Origin: Prorocentrum cordatum
Taxonomy: Eukaryota; Sar; Dinophyceae; Prorocentrales; Prorocentraceae
Length of the DNA stretch: 64,000 bases
Assembly: GCA_963575745.1 (NCBI GenBank)
Contig: CAUYUJ010003620.1
Span: 1-64,000, forward strand
Direction of reading: 5' to 3'
The position numbers and the translations under genes were made by a program. Below are positions 1-9,340 of this stretch, one piece after another (positions within the stretch are counted from its first letter, which is position 1; each line of letters begins with the position of its first letter). The notes under the pieces were generated by a model, which worked only from the letters and a program-made list of their open reading frames with translations, had not been told where the DNA came from and made no database searches.

Positions 1-116
1 TCCTCCTCCTCCTCCTCCTCCTCCTCCTCCTCCTCCACACTCCTCCTCCTCCTCCTCCTCCTCCTCCTCCTCCTCCTCCTCCTCCTCCTCCTCCTCCTCC
101 TCCCCCTCCTCCTCCA
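1..116. repeat. (TCC)n microsatellite
   Basis: Nearly pure TCC/CTC trinucleotide tract with two small interruptions, running off the left edge of the window. The same motif recurs at 21612-21690, 30185-30415, 38390-38480 and 45165-45300, and as GGA on the other strand at 765-925, 21865-21915, 23690-23765 and 36620-36725. Confidence 0.95.
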
Positions 117-764
117 TGTGTGGGCGGTCGGCAGCGTCGGCGAACCAGCGTGCGCTAGCGTCTGGTATTCGATGAGAGAACGCCAGTTTCGCGTCTACCA
201 GCGTCGATTTGGCGTCGATCTGCATCGGAAACGCAGCGTCGGTTATTTGTAGCGTCGGTCCGCACGAGCCAGGAAGATGGCATGGGAGGCCCCGTGAGTT
301 GTCACCAAACACGTCACGGAGGCCACCATCATCGCCGACCCAGGCAGAGTTGCGTCGGGCCAGCTTTGGCCCAGGGCTCGAGGAGAAGGGATCGCCGACG
401 AATCGCCTACACAGGGCCGGGCACGTCTAGGTAATAGCTCAAACTCAAGTGCGATTGTTGCCCCACCGAATCCGACACGCTCACAGCGATGCCAGTGGCA
501 AGCTCACCTTCAGTGGCATCCGCGACAGCAGCTAGGAGTCCGAGGAATGAGGCAGAGTTTCACTTAATCGTCTGTCTCGCGCACGATTTTTTTTTCATGG
601 CGCACGAAGCGGTACGTCGTCACGGTGTGGTGTCTCAGTAAGAGTCGAGTCAGTTGCAGACGTGTCAGACATGTTCATGGACTGCCCGCGGCACGTTTGT
701 GTGCTGGGCTTCTCTTGCAGACAGTGCATCTTGGATTTGAGAGCGGAGCGTGACAATAGCACGA
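117..764. other. Gene-free stretch, nothing recognised
   Basis: Mixed-composition sequence with only short open frames on either strand. I see no splice-bounded exon, no structured RNA and no repeat shared with the rest of the window. Confidence 0.5.
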
Positions 765-925
765 ACGTGTGGACGAGGAGGAGGGGGGGGAGGGAGGACG
801 AGGACGACAAGGGAGAGGGGGGGGAGGGAGGAGGAGGAGGGGGAGGGGGAGGAGGAGGAAGAGGACGAGTGACGAGGAGGAGGAGGGGGAGAAGGAGGGG
901 GGGAGGAGGAGGACAAAACGACGGA
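765..925. repeat. Purine-rich GGA/GGGA tract
   Basis: Degenerate GGA, GGGGA and GAGGAC repeats. The poly-Gly/Arg/Glu open frames across it on the plus strand, and poly-Ser/Pro/Leu on the minus strand, are composition artefacts rather than genes. Confidence 0.85.
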
Positions 926-1018
926 CGGTTGCCGCTCCCAGACCAAGTCGAACGATTCGCACGACAGACACAAGAAGCCGCCCGCCCGGAGCGCCGCGAT
1001 CTGCCACCAGCAATTCGG

Positions 1019-1206
1019 GGGCGGAAAAGAGGGGGGTGATGACTAGGGGGGGGTGGATATCATGGCGGGGGCCACGATATTTCCCCAGATTTTATGGCGC
1101 CTCTCTTCTTGTTTCATTACGTCCCTAACCCCCCCGCTGGGCGGCGCACATGCCGCCGGTCATGATTTGCACCCCCCCCTCTTGGACACCCCCCTCTTGG
1201 CCGCTT
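1019..1206 (+). mobile_element. Short inverted-repeat element, family 1, copy A
   Basis: A segment of about 188 bp repeated at 39919-40107 with roughly nine in ten bases shared over its length. The two ends are imperfect inverted repeats of about 45 bp. The left end reads GGCGGAAAAGAGGGGGGTG; the right end, read on the minus strand, starts GCGGCCAAGAGGGGGGTG. The inside holds the palindrome GATATCATGGCG and a GCGCACATGCCGCCGGTCAT block conserved in both copies. No coding capacity, so it looks like a non-autonomous (MITE-like) element. A clean target duplication is not evident. Confidence 0.6.
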
Positions 1207-1938
1207 CCGAGCAATGGCGCAGTAACGTTTGTTGATTCAGGTCTCGGCACTTCTACAGCATGAGCGTGACATGGGGTAGGGCTGCATCGGACAGCATGTG
1301 GCCACAAACTTGGGCTGATCGTGTCCGTGATCCGGATTCTGTTGGTAGAAGGAGGTGCGCGGAAGGATCGCACCCGATCGGACATCTCATTGCTGCGGGC
1401 CTCGAAAGCGGGGCATCGCACCCCCAGGTGAAAGTTTGTTGTGAGTTGGACCCTGAGGGCGGGTGCCACCTTCCTGTCCCGCGCGGGCTCTTGGAAAGTT
1501 CCACCGCACTTGCGACTCCGTCGAATCTGCAGGGTCAGCTCCCCTTGTAGGGCGAGAGCACTTGCTGCCTTTGGGCGGGGTACTATGAAGCACACAGCGG
1601 ACAGGCGCTCATACATGCAGGCAGGCAGTTTCTCAATGGCAGGCAAAACTATACAGGACCGCTGCATACAGACTCCGAACCACATATTGACAGTCATTTT
1701 ACAGTCATATACGACAATAGGAAGGCCAGGTGGAAGACCCAGAAACTCGATTGCGCCTGCCACGTTTCGTACGTCTAGCATACTAGAGCTCCGGATTCCA
1801 GAGCCTCGGGTTTCGCTTTGAGACTCGTGGGCTCAGGATCTCGAGTCTTGACATATGTTCCTGTGCCCGAGCCCAATCGGCAGAGGAATAGACCGTGACA
1901 GCGATAGGCTGAAAGAGAAGGGGTCGCGTGATGGATGC
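1207..1938. other. Gene-free stretch with one unexplained open frame
   Basis: The minus strand is open from 1781 through the family 1 element to 1125. The part at 1781-1500 has a protein-like composition, but it has no splice signals, no GC-rich third positions and no similarity I recognise. I do not call a gene here. Confidence 0.4.
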
Positions 1939-2030
1939 AGTGACATACAGAGAGAGAGAGGGAGGGAGAGAGTGAGAAGCGCGTGAGAGATGCAGGGACA
2001 CGCAGAGAGAGAGAGAGAGAGGAGGGCAGT
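1939..2030. repeat. (GA)n-rich tract
   Basis: Interrupted GAGAGA dinucleotide runs. Similar tracts lie at 10245-10440 on this strand and, as CT, at 22990-23040. Confidence 0.85.
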
Positions 2031-2556
2031 AATATTATACTTGTCTTTGTCGCCCTTGCATTGCTTTGCCCGCTGCATCCCATTGTTGAAGAAGAACAGA
2101 AGAAGAAAAAAAAGAAGACGGGGGTTCGAATCCGTGTGGTTCTTGACCCCCGCCAGGCCTGTCTCAGTCATGGACGGCCGCCGTCCGTTCAGCTCGGATC
2201 TGGTCGGTCCACGGTGCACCTATACGTAGCATTGTGCAGATGCGGATAAGAGTGAGGGGCGGTGGGGACGTCGGCAGTTTGCGAGACTCTGGAGAAGCCC
2301 GCCGCAGGCGCCAAAGTTTTTCAAACTATATACCGAGCTCGCAGCAGGCGCCGATTTTTTCGTTAAACCAATGTGAGTAGGTCGCTGTTGGGTTGCGGGT
2401 TGGTCGCGGGTGGGTCGCGGATGTAGAGGGCAGCAAATCCACCCCACAATTTGGTAAACGCACACAGGGAATGAATCGAACAAGGCAGGGCTGTTTAGTC
2501 AACACCCAGGGCCGTTTAGTAATGGTCAATTGTCGGGTCCGGGTGGTTTTTCCTCC

Positions 2557-2806
2557 CTTGAGGGTGGGTCGCGGGGTGGGTCGCGGGTGGGTCGCGGGGT
2601 GGGTCGCGGGTGGGTCGCGGATGGGTGGCGGATGGGTCGCGGTGGGTCGCGGGTGGGTCGCGGGGTGGGTCGCGGGTGGGTCGCGGGTGGGTCGCGGGGT
2701 GGGTCGCGGGTGGGTCGCGGATGGGTGGCGGATGGGTGGCGGATGGGTCGCGGGGTGGGTCTCGGGGTGGGTCGCGGGATGTGTCGCGGGTGGGTCGCAG
2801 GTGGGA
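2557..2806. repeat. GGGTCGC minisatellite
   Basis: Tandem units of 11-12 bp built on GGTGGGTCGCGG with variants GGATGGGTGGCGG. All frames stay partly open and give GWVAGGSR-like repeats, which are repeat translation rather than protein. Confidence 0.9.
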
Positions 2807-2811
2807 CGACG

Positions 2812-2915
2812 ACAACAAACAATAACAACAACAACAACAACAACAACAGCAACAACAACACCAACAACAACAACAACAACAACAACCACAACAACAACAA
2901 CAGCAACACCAGCAA

Positions 2916-2950
<35 letters not shown>

Positions 2951-2998
2951 TCGACATCGACAACGACAACGACAACGACAACAACCACAACAAGAACG
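2812..2998. repeat. (CAA)n / (CGA)n tract
   Basis: ACAACAACA changing into ACGACAACG and ATCGAC repeats. It directly follows the GGGTCGC minisatellite. No gene content. Confidence 0.95.
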
Positions 2999-3149
2999 CA
3001 GAAGCAGAATTCTTACCACGAATTCCTTATTCAGCCACGCGCCCAGGGACAATGAATGACCGTTCTGCCCCCCTCACTCTGACTTTCAGACAACTTCCTC
3101 AATCTGCAGGGAGATTTTTGCGGGGTCACCTCGGCCCCCGTCTTCGCAG

Positions 3150-3367
3150 GTGACGCTGATGTCGACGATTGCTTTTTCAGTGTCAACGACGTTCGGTTCG
3201 CCTCGTGGTTTTTGGACGCGGGTGGCTACACTGTTGCTGATGCGCGCGATGTCGGCACGCACCGCATTTGGGACTACGAGTTCGGCGGGCTCGACGTGCT
3301 GAGGCCGGACGAGGGCGCGTTCGTCTGCTCCGAGGGCTTCGGCGTGGGCTGGCTCGGGCAGGGCACT
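3150..3367 (+). pseudogene. Possible reverse-transcriptase-like exon remnant
   Basis: Directly after a TTCGCAG splice-acceptor-like site an open frame begins with residues GDADVDDCFFSV, then VRFASWFLDAGGYT, then RPDEGAFVCSEGF. GC-rich third positions and balanced amino-acid use make it look like coding sequence. From recall, the DVxDCFxxF signature plus a trailing hydrophobic block resembles the N-terminal part of reverse transcriptases in dinoflagellate retroelements, where this motif holds the first catalytic aspartate. No following catalytic YxDD motif is present. At about 3370 the frame runs into a GCTTCTGCGTGG minisatellite. I therefore call a truncated fragment. It could also be an exon of an unrelated gene. 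Confidence 0.3.
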
Positions 3368-3369
3368 CC

Positions 3370-3522
3370 GCAGCAGGGCTTCGGAAGCCCAGGGCTTCTG
3401 CGTGGGCTGGTTCGGGCTTCTGCGTGGGCGTCTGCGTGGGCTTCTGCGTGGGCTTCTGCGTGGGCTGGTTCGTCTGCTCCGAGGGCTTCTGCGTGGGCTG
3501 GCTCAGGCAGGGCATGCTGCAG
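3370..3522. repeat. GCTTCTGCGTGG minisatellite
   Basis: Tandem 12-15 bp units, GGGCTTCTGCGTGGGCTGG with shorter variants. It appears to have expanded from the end of the preceding coding-like segment, because the phrase TCTGCTCCGAGGGCTTC occurs both upstream of and inside the array. Confidence 0.85.
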
Positions 3523-4246
3523 TAGGGATTCGGAATGGCCTCTGTATGGATGTTTCCATCCCGGGCGTGGAGTTGCGCATCGATTCCGCGGCGCGGGCCA
3601 CAGAACATGAAAGACAACAGTTGGTATGGGTTCCTGTGTGGATTCCGTCTGGATTTCTCTTGCTGCACAGCCATGTAAAATCACATGGTATCCGGGCATT
3701 GGAAAAGGGGGAAATCCATGCGGAGTCCGCCCGAAATTCATGCGAGAATCCATGCGAGTGTCCGTGCGAGTATGCCACGCGCAGACAGCGGCGGTCGGCA
3801 ACGAGACACCGGCAACGTGAATCCACGCGTCACGTCTGCGAGTTGTCCTGCCTGGTCGTGCTCCCCCCATCTGTGCCGGAAGTTTTGTGAGGATACACTC
3901 AACGCGCCTAGTAAGGACGCGCGCCTTCATCTAGGGTACCCTTGTGTCCTTGCCTCTGAGGCTCGTCCTCGCCATTACCACTGGTCGCCCGCCGCCCTAA
4001 AAAAACCCAACTTCGGCCTCCAAGGGTCTTGCGTCCTTACCACCACGCGTCCTTGATATACGTTTTGACTGTATGGTCGCGTTGCGTCATCCTGTGGGCC
4101 CTGACTGTCTGCCCCGAGATCGCTCTCCCGCTCCCAGCGCGTCGGGCGTGGGCCTGAAAGCGCCGGCCGAGGGGGCCACCGTTGGCACTGTCCACTCCTC
4201 CGCGGCCTCGGCTCCGCGCGGAGCGTGGGCCGCTCCCGTGAGTCCT
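3523..4246. other. Gene-free stretch, nothing recognised
   Basis: No exon-like frame and no repeat shared with other parts of the window, apart from a local series of ATGCGAGTG-type short repeats near 3730-3775. Confidence 0.4.
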
Positions 4247-4412
4247 CACCTGCCAGACCACCCCAACTCCAACCCGAAGGCCTCAATTGGCCCTCCATTT
4301 CCAGTGGGGGGGGGGTCGGGGAACATTGAGAAAACACATGTGGAACCCGTCCCCCCCCCCCCAACCCCAAATTCGGGTATTCGGGTTGGGTTGGGGTGGT
4401 CTGGCAGGTAGT
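4247..4412 (+). mobile_element. Short inverted-repeat element, family 2, intact short copy
   Basis: About 165 bp bounded by long terminal inverted repeats. The left end reads ACCTGCCAGACCACCCCAAC and continues toward ACCCGAAGGC. The right end read on the minus strand is ACCTGCCAGACCACCCCAAC and continues to CCAACCCGAAT. The interior is GCCCTCCATTTCCAGT, a G run, CGGGGAACATTGAG, AAAACACATGTGGAA and a C run. The left half recurs at 41380-41470 and the right half at 43448-43531, on either side of the 90-bp satellite. Non-coding, so MITE-like. No clear target duplication. Confidence 0.75.
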
Positions 4413-4571
4413 CAGTAAGGACCTCGAGGACAAGAAGATCCGACATCGCGGCGGAGACCGCGGCGCGACGTTCCTGGAGACTCTGGGCTTGGATTCCCAC
4501 GCGCGTCTCGAGGTGTTCCGACGTATACTGCGCAACGGACATGGCGCTGCGCCCTGGCTACTCAGGCCCTC

Positions 4572-4865
4572 CTAAGTTGTGCCCATTTGCGCGGCTACGA
4601 GATGGAGGTTTGGCATGGCAACGCCGTCCACGCGTTCGCCCTCCACCTTGAGCTCTTCTCGGTGCTTCAGGAGTCGCGCACTTTCGTCGGTCTGGCGCGT
4701 GAGGGGCGCCCCCCTGCCCCTTCGAGCGCGCGACGGGAAATCTGGGTCATCCGACGCTTTGCCTTCGTCATCGAGGCGCACCTGGGCGCGCCCATCTGGC
4801 CCGAGGTCCACATTGGCGACTTGTCGACCTTCGGGCGCGCAGAAGTTCCATGATGCCGTTCGATA
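4572..4865 (-). other. Coding-like minus-strand segment of unknown identity
   Basis: The minus strand is open from about 4865 to a stop at 4572. The product is charged: VDLGPDGRAQVRLDDEGKA, then SDDPDFPSR, ending LLKHREELKVEGERVDGV. The composition looks more like protein than the hydrophobic translation on the plus strand. No start codon context, clear splice site or recognised family. It could be an eroded exon or chance. Confidence 0.2.
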
Positions 4866-5146
4866 TCGAGATCGGCGGAGGTTTCATCGCGTGGAGCTCT
4901 CTCGACCTGCTTGGGTAGATGTCCCCGAGGCGGTGGACTCGCTGGGTGGGGCTCGCGCCAGGTGAGCCTATCCCTGGTGAGGCGCTCTGCAAGTTCGTGC
5001 CACCCGGGTGGAAGGCGGCCCCGGCCACGGGCGCGAGCTCCTAGCTTCCGCCAGATCATGCTGGAGCGCTCTGCCTGCCCCGCCCCAGGCCCGGCGCAGA
5101 GCCAGCGCGCCCCCCCTTTGGTGCGGAGGTGGAGCGCAGCACCCCG

Positions 5147-5285
5147 GGGAACGAACAATTCAGGAGGGAAACAAAAACACACAGACACAATGAATCGTCG
5201 ATTCCCCAGGAAAATATGGGAAACTATGGGAAGTGGAGGGAAAGACAAAAACCCAGAAAATATTGGGAAATATGGGGGATAGTTT
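5147..5285 (+). mobile_element. AAATATGGGAAA dispersed element, copy 1
   Basis: This is one of at least six copies of a short element of about 160 bp. The order is: GGAGGGGAAAAAACACACAG, ACACAATNAATCG, CGATTCCC, internal repeats of AAAATATGGGAAA, then GGAAAGACAAAAACCC, then TTTGTGTGTATTTATTTGTG and TGTCCTGGGGCCCCTTCAA. This copy loses the right-hand TGTGTG end. Other copies: 5570-5692, 8316-8476, 9038-9197, 11969-12134 (inverted) and 41090-41190. A more diverged trace is at 36262-36325. Confidence 0.75.
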
Positions 5286-5569
5286 TATTGGGGGAACGAA
5301 CAATGACATGAACTTAAGAAATTCGGCGGTCCGCGCGGATTTCTCGGATGGGCGTCCTTGTGCTTCTCTTCCTCCTCGTTCTCCTCATGCTCTTCCTCGC
5401 TATCCTCACGTTCGCCACGTCGTCCTTGTCATCGACTCCTCGTTGTCCTCGCCTCCCTTTTCGTCTTCGCCCCATACGCCCATCAGACTACAGCGGCGCT
5501 TGCCGTTCTTGTCCGATCCGGTTTCTCGGATCGGCGGCGGGCCCCTCCGGCACGTGGCCCGGCGCAGAG

Positions 5570-5692
5570 CCGCACATGGGAAAATATGGGAAGTGGGGGG
5601 AAAGACAAACACCCATAACATATTGGAACACATGGGGAACAGTTTTGTTTGTGTGTATTTGTTTGTGCGTCCTGGGGCCATTTCAACGATGA
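5570..5692 (+). mobile_element. AAATATGGGAAA dispersed element, copy 2
   Basis: This copy lacks the left ACACACAG end but keeps the TTTGTGTGTATTTGTTTGTG right end. It and copy 1 are both followed by the phrase CGATGACATGAACTT or AATGACATGAACTT. A longer unit including that flank was therefore duplicated locally. Confidence 0.75.
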
Positions 5693-5709
5693 CATGAACT
5701 TGAGAAGCT

Positions 5710-5843
5710 CGGAGGTCCGATCCGGTTCCTCGGATCGGCGCCGGGCCCCTCCCCCTGGCGCGCGGAGCGCGCCAGGGGGAGGGCGCTCCGAGGCGCCGCC
5801 GGGGCGGCCCAGCGCCGATCCGAGGACTCCGCGCGGGCCTCCG
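5710..5843. repeat. Nested foldback (inverted repeat)
   Basis: A 134-bp inverted repeat. The outer arms start CGGAGGTCCG and CGGAGGCCCG (read inward from each end) and include TCCTCGGATCGGCGC on both sides. The core is a perfect 17-bp stem, CCCTCCCCCTGGCGCGC, at 5747-5763 paired with 5767-5783 around a 3-base GGA loop. It could extrude as a cruciform or be a foldback element. No coding content. Confidence 0.85.
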
Positions 5844-5882
5844 ATGTGTGTGAGGCGTATGCCCTTGTTCGTTCCCCTAGCA

Positions 5883-6076
5883 TTATGTCGGGCGTGTCCC
5901 CCTACAGGGGGGATCTTCGACGAGAAAAATAAAAATACCTTCAAGATACACCAAAAAGGTCAAACAGTACGCAACAAATACTCCCCAGACTATATTTTGA
6001 TCATTTCTTTTGATTATGTTAAGTATTTTTTATTTTTCGTCGGAAATCCCCCTGTAGGGGGACAGGCCCGACATAA
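5883..6076. mobile_element. MITE with 8-bp target duplication, family 3, copy A
   Basis: A 194-bp element with terminal inverted repeats of about 45 bp. The left end starts TTATGTCGGGCGTGTCCCCC. The right end on the minus strand starts TTATGTCGGGCCTGTCCCCC. Both continue TACAGGGGG and reach a GACGAAAAAT block. It is flanked by a perfect 8-bp direct repeat CCCTAGCA (5875-5882 and 6077-6084). The interior is AT-rich with no open frame. An 8-bp duplication with terminal inverted repeats is typical of hAT-superfamily transposons (also of P and some others). The terminal motif alone does not settle the superfamily. Confidence 0.85.
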
Positions 6077-6084
6077 CCCTAGCA

Positions 6085-6857
6085 CCAGCACGCCGCCGCG
6101 AGCCAGCGCCTCGTCCCAGCGAGCGAGGCGGCGCACCCTCTGCGAGCAGGCCAGCAACATGCATCAACGCGTAGGAGCACATGCACCAAGGCGACGCACC
6201 CTCTGCGGTGTCCCGAGGAGCGCATGCATCAGCGCGCAGGAGGGGCGAGCCACGCTCCACTCGCGGCGAAGTTTTTGCCGAGAGGCTCGGGCCCGCAGTC
6301 GCCGCCGCAAGCGCGTGGGCAACAACCTTGTCGCGCGATCGGCGGCCTCGGGCGGGGCGGGTTTCAAAGGCCTTGCCTTCGACGCGCTTGCTCGTCGAGG
6401 TGTGCGCCATCGCCTTGGCGCCGTGGCGCCGATGCCACATTGAGACACATCGTCAGCGGTCGCAGCGTTGCCGACAGGGGCTCCAGGAGGCTCGAGTTCG
6501 AAGGCGCCCGCAAGGGTAACTTCGAAGTGGGTTCGGCAGCGTCCGCCGCGTCCTCAGGAGAAGCCCGAGCTGGGCCGCCGCGGCACCCTCGCGCAGGCTC
6601 CGGGCACTCCCAGAGCAGAGGTCGGCAGCGTGCCGACGCCTTTCAGCCCCCCCCCTGGTTTCGAAGGTCTCGGGCCCCGTCCTGAGCATCAGCTTCGCGA
6701 GGCCCCGGCGACCGCCCTGCCTGGAGAAGAGCACCTGCCTCATCACGTACGCCCACGGCGTGCTCGGCATCTCCAACGCCGCCTGCCCCCCGGCGCCCCG
6801 CAGGTCCTCCCGGGCGATGGGCCGAGCGGCCGACGCGCGCCCTCCAGCAGGTCCGAG
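6085..6857. other. GC-rich stretch without a supported gene
   Basis: Several long overlapping open frames exist on both strands because stops are rare at this composition. None has splice signals or a recognisable domain. It lies just upstream of the methyltransferase-like remnant and may be part of the same decayed element. Confidence 0.35.
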
Positions 6858-7110
6858 ATGGTCTTCCTGGAGCTTGTCGCGGGCTCTGCGTGGCTCTCGC
6901 GCGCCGTTGGGCGCCGCGGCCTTCGCGCGGGCCCTGCTCTGGTGGTTGCTCGGGGTGTTCAATGCGATCTCACGCGGCGGACCGCGCAGAGGATGGCCAC
7001 GCACTGGACTCGTACTGGGCGTGCCTCCAGGGCGCAGGTGGGGGGGGCCCGTGCTCGATTTGATCTATGGCCAGGCCTGGCATGCACAATCGCGACAGTG
7101 CTCGACATCA
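6858..7110 (+). pseudogene. Methyltransferase-like retroelement remnant
   Basis: One frame gives MVFLELVAGSAWLSRAVGRR followed by GLRAGPALVVARGVQCDLTR. From recall this matches the opening of a methyltransferase-fold domain often encoded in dinoflagellate retroelement proteins: hLELFAGSGxLSxA as the cofactor-binding loop, then a hydrophobic strand, an RGxQ(Y/F)DLT block, and a later LGxPC motif. Here the glycine loop reads GSAWLS. After the DLTRR block the frame degrades: the downstream LGVPPGRRW and DLIYGQAWHA pieces lie in another frame. I call a frameshifted relic. No intact catalytic motif is visible. Confidence 0.4.
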
Positions 7111-7383
7111 AGTGTCCTTGGGGGGGGGCGGGGGGGGGAACTGGTCATCTTCTCGGCCGGGGTGGCTCGCGAGTGTCGGCGTTGCCGCGCGAGCTGGTCA
7201 ATCGGGAACCCCACGGGCGCCCAGTTCTGAGCTTTCAGACCTGTTCCCGAGTTGCGCGGCCTTCCAGGAGTGGTCAAGATCTGCATCGGTTGGTGTCGCG
7301 ACTCCGTCGCGCATCAGAAGCCCACCGTGATGCTTACCACCTCGTCTTCTCTATCCGCTCTGTCCGCTCACTGCCCGCGGTTA

Positions 7384-7534
7384 CCAGTTTGAAACATATC
7401 CCTATCCCTATGTTTGACATCACCTCACCTCGATGCCGACCTTGAGGATCCCCTCAGTTGCTGAGGGCCTACCCCTGAGATTGTCCTCGCTTCTTGCTCG
7501 CCCATCCTGGGGATGGGGATCAGTTCGAGGCTGG
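7384..7534 (+). mobile_element. 151-bp MITE, family 4, copy A
   Basis: Terminal inverted repeats begin CCAG and end CTGG. The left end is CCAGTTTGAAACATATCCC and the right end is GGGATCAGTTCGAGGCTGG. It is flanked by TTA on both sides (7381-7383 and 7535-7537), a 3-bp duplication of the PIF/Harbinger type. A 5-bp GTTAC reading is also possible if the ends are CAG/CTG. Copies B and C are at 21301-21452 and 21713-21864, almost identical in length. No coding capacity. Confidence 0.75.
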
Positions 7535-7772
7535 TTACGCGGGAGCATGATCACGCGCATCTCGCTGGCTGCCCGTCGTGCCGTTTGCTTTGGCTCAGGT
7601 GGGCGCCCAAGGTGCGCGTCTCTCGCTGCTTCCGCAGGGGGCGCACCCGCCGGCCCTCTGCCGCGCCCGGGGCCCGCGCCGCCGGCCCTCCGCCGCCCCG
7701 GCGGCAGGCCGCGGGCCGCGGCCGAGCTGGCTGGGCAGAGGGGCTTTCGTGAATGCATTCGCGCCCCGACTC

Positions 7773-7957
7773 TCATGTCGGGCGTGTACCCCTACAGGGG
7801 GATGTTCGACGAAACATGCAAAGCACTTCCCAAACAGTCCAAGAATGATCCAAAAACAGTCCGGTGATTATTGTTGCAGTCTTTTTTTTCCTTTTTGGGG
7901 TATGTTTTTTTAATTTTTCGTAGAAAGCTCCCCTGTAGGGGGACACGCCCGACATTA
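7773..7957. mobile_element. MITE with 8-bp target duplication, family 3, copy B
   Basis: Same family as 5883-6076. Length 185 bp, left end TCATGTCGGGCGTGTACCCC, right end on the minus strand TAATGTCGGGCGTGTCCCCC. The flanking 8-mers are CCCGACTC (7765-7772) and CCCTACTC (7958-7965), differing at one base, so an older insertion than copy A. Each terminal repeat contains the near-palindrome CCCCTACAGGGG. Confidence 0.85.
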
Positions 7958-8047
7958 CCCTACTCGAGGTCCTCCTCTCCTCGACCTCTTTCCTGTGTGA
8001 TGTGCCGTGTAGCTGAGGCTGCGCCCCCCTTTCCCTCCCATCGTCTC

Positions 8048-8118
8048 TGATGAATCCAAGCTTCGCGCGGCCCGCTCAGCTTCGACCGGAAGAGGTGCGC
8101 TCTCGACCCGCGGATCGA
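8048..8118 (+). repeat. Dispersed 65-70 bp repeat, copy 1
   Basis: GAAGAGGTGCGCTCTCGACC and its neighbourhood match the reverse complement of 34923-34985 (TCGAGAGCGCACCTCTTC) over about 65 bp with few differences. Function unknown. Confidence 0.65.
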
Positions 8119-8315
8119 AAAATTGTGTGCTGTGCCGCCGATGGTTCCTTCGAGAGTTTTAACACGGGCAGCAGACCATCCGGCAGCTTTGTGTTCCCTT
8201 TGCATGCCGCCGCTTGCGACTGGGGGCGGGGGCGGATCGCCGGAGGGCCTCCGCTGCCCGCCGTCGCCGCTCCTGGCGGCGACTTCGTCGGCGCCCTGAA
8301 GGCGGCCATCCTCAG

Positions 8316-8476
8316 GGGTGGAAAAAAACAATTCAGACACAATGACTCGTCGATTCCCCGGGAACATATGGGAACATCTGGGAAGTGGGGGGGAAAGACG
8401 AAAGCCCCGAAAATACGGGAGAAAGATGGGGGATCTGGCTATCTGCTTGTATTTGTTTGTGTGTCCCAGGGCCCCT
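8316..8476 (+). mobile_element. AAATATGGGAAA dispersed element, copy 3
   Basis: Starts GGGGTGGAAAAAAACAATTC and runs through GACACAATGACTCGTCG, GGAACATATGGGAACATC and GGGGGGAAAGACGAAAGCCC to TATTTGTTTGTGTGTCCCAG and GGCCCCTTCA. Complete at the right end. Confidence 0.75.
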
Positions 8477-9037
8477 TCACATCCTCGCGCGCGCAGCTGA
8501 CGAGGCGGGCCTCTCCCCGTGGAGGGCGGCCCATGCGATTGAGAGGCGAAGCATCCGCTTCGCCCGCGCGGGCTACGACACCACGCTGCACGCGTCGCTG
8601 AGAAGGTCGCATCGGATCCTTTTTGGGGATCTTCGCCATCGCACCAGCGGGGATACCAGGCCTGGCACCATTCGGAGGGGCACAGCTGGCCTCGAGACCC
8701 TAGAGCAGTGCCAGTGATGCTGTGGCCGATTTCGTCGCGTGGGCTCGGCAGCGTGGCGCTCGCGGGCTTCAGTCCTGCATCAGGCGTCCCAGTCGTCTTC
8801 GGGTGGCCCAAGCTGAAGGTGGACAACAGGAAGGAAGCGCTTATCTCGCCTGACCCTGTGACAGGAGCGTTGACTGGGTGGCCCAAGTTACTCGTGGGTG
8901 CGTCGTCAAGCCCTGCCCATAGAAGGTCCTTTTCCTAATCTTACACTGGTTCGCGGAGAACGAGGGTCTTGAGGCTCCGCCGGCGCGTTGCAGTTCGATT
9001 TGTTTGACAGGCCGTCCGAGATCCTGGGCCTTCACTC
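8477..9037. other. Stretch between two dispersed elements, nothing recognised
   Basis: Contains a duplicated phrase, GGGTGGCCCAAG near 8801 and GGGTGGCCCAAG near 8877, but no exon-like frame with splice signals. Confidence 0.4.
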
Positions 9038-9197
9038 AGGAGGGGAAAAAACACACAGACACAATTAATCGGCGATTCCCAGAAAATATAGGAAAATATG
9101 GGCAGTGGGGGGGGAAGACAAAAACCCCAAAAATATAGGAAAATATGGGAAATCTTTGTATTTGTGTGTATTTATTTGTGTGTCCTGGGGCCCCTTC
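9038..9197 (+). mobile_element. AAATATGGGAAA dispersed element, copy 4
   Basis: The most complete copy. It has the left CAGGAGGGGAAAAAACACAC, the CGGCGATTCCC box, three AAAATATRGG units, AAGACAAAAACCCC, and the right TTTGTGTGTATTTATTTGTG followed by TGTCCTGGGGCCCCTTCAAC. The two ends are only weakly inverted (ACACACA against TGTGTGT). Confidence 0.8.
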
Positions 9198-9340
9198 AAC
9201 TACGAGGACGTGGTCGCCCCTTCTGGTTATGCTGCCTCAGCATGCCGCAGGAGGGCCGCGGTGTTCGGCTCGTCCGGCCGCGGCAGCCGCGCGCAGACGG
9301 GCAACATCGACGAACATGTGAACTGCGGCTTACCCCTTAG

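Noticed and set aside
1125-1781. Minus-strand open frame of 218 codons
   Set aside because: Runs into a MITE at its 3' part, lacks splice signals and G/C third positions, and resembles no family I know.
2118-2140. tRNA B-box-like GGGTTCGAATCC
   Set aside because: The surrounding sequence cannot form the T stem or the rest of a cloverleaf and is an A/G-rich simple tract.
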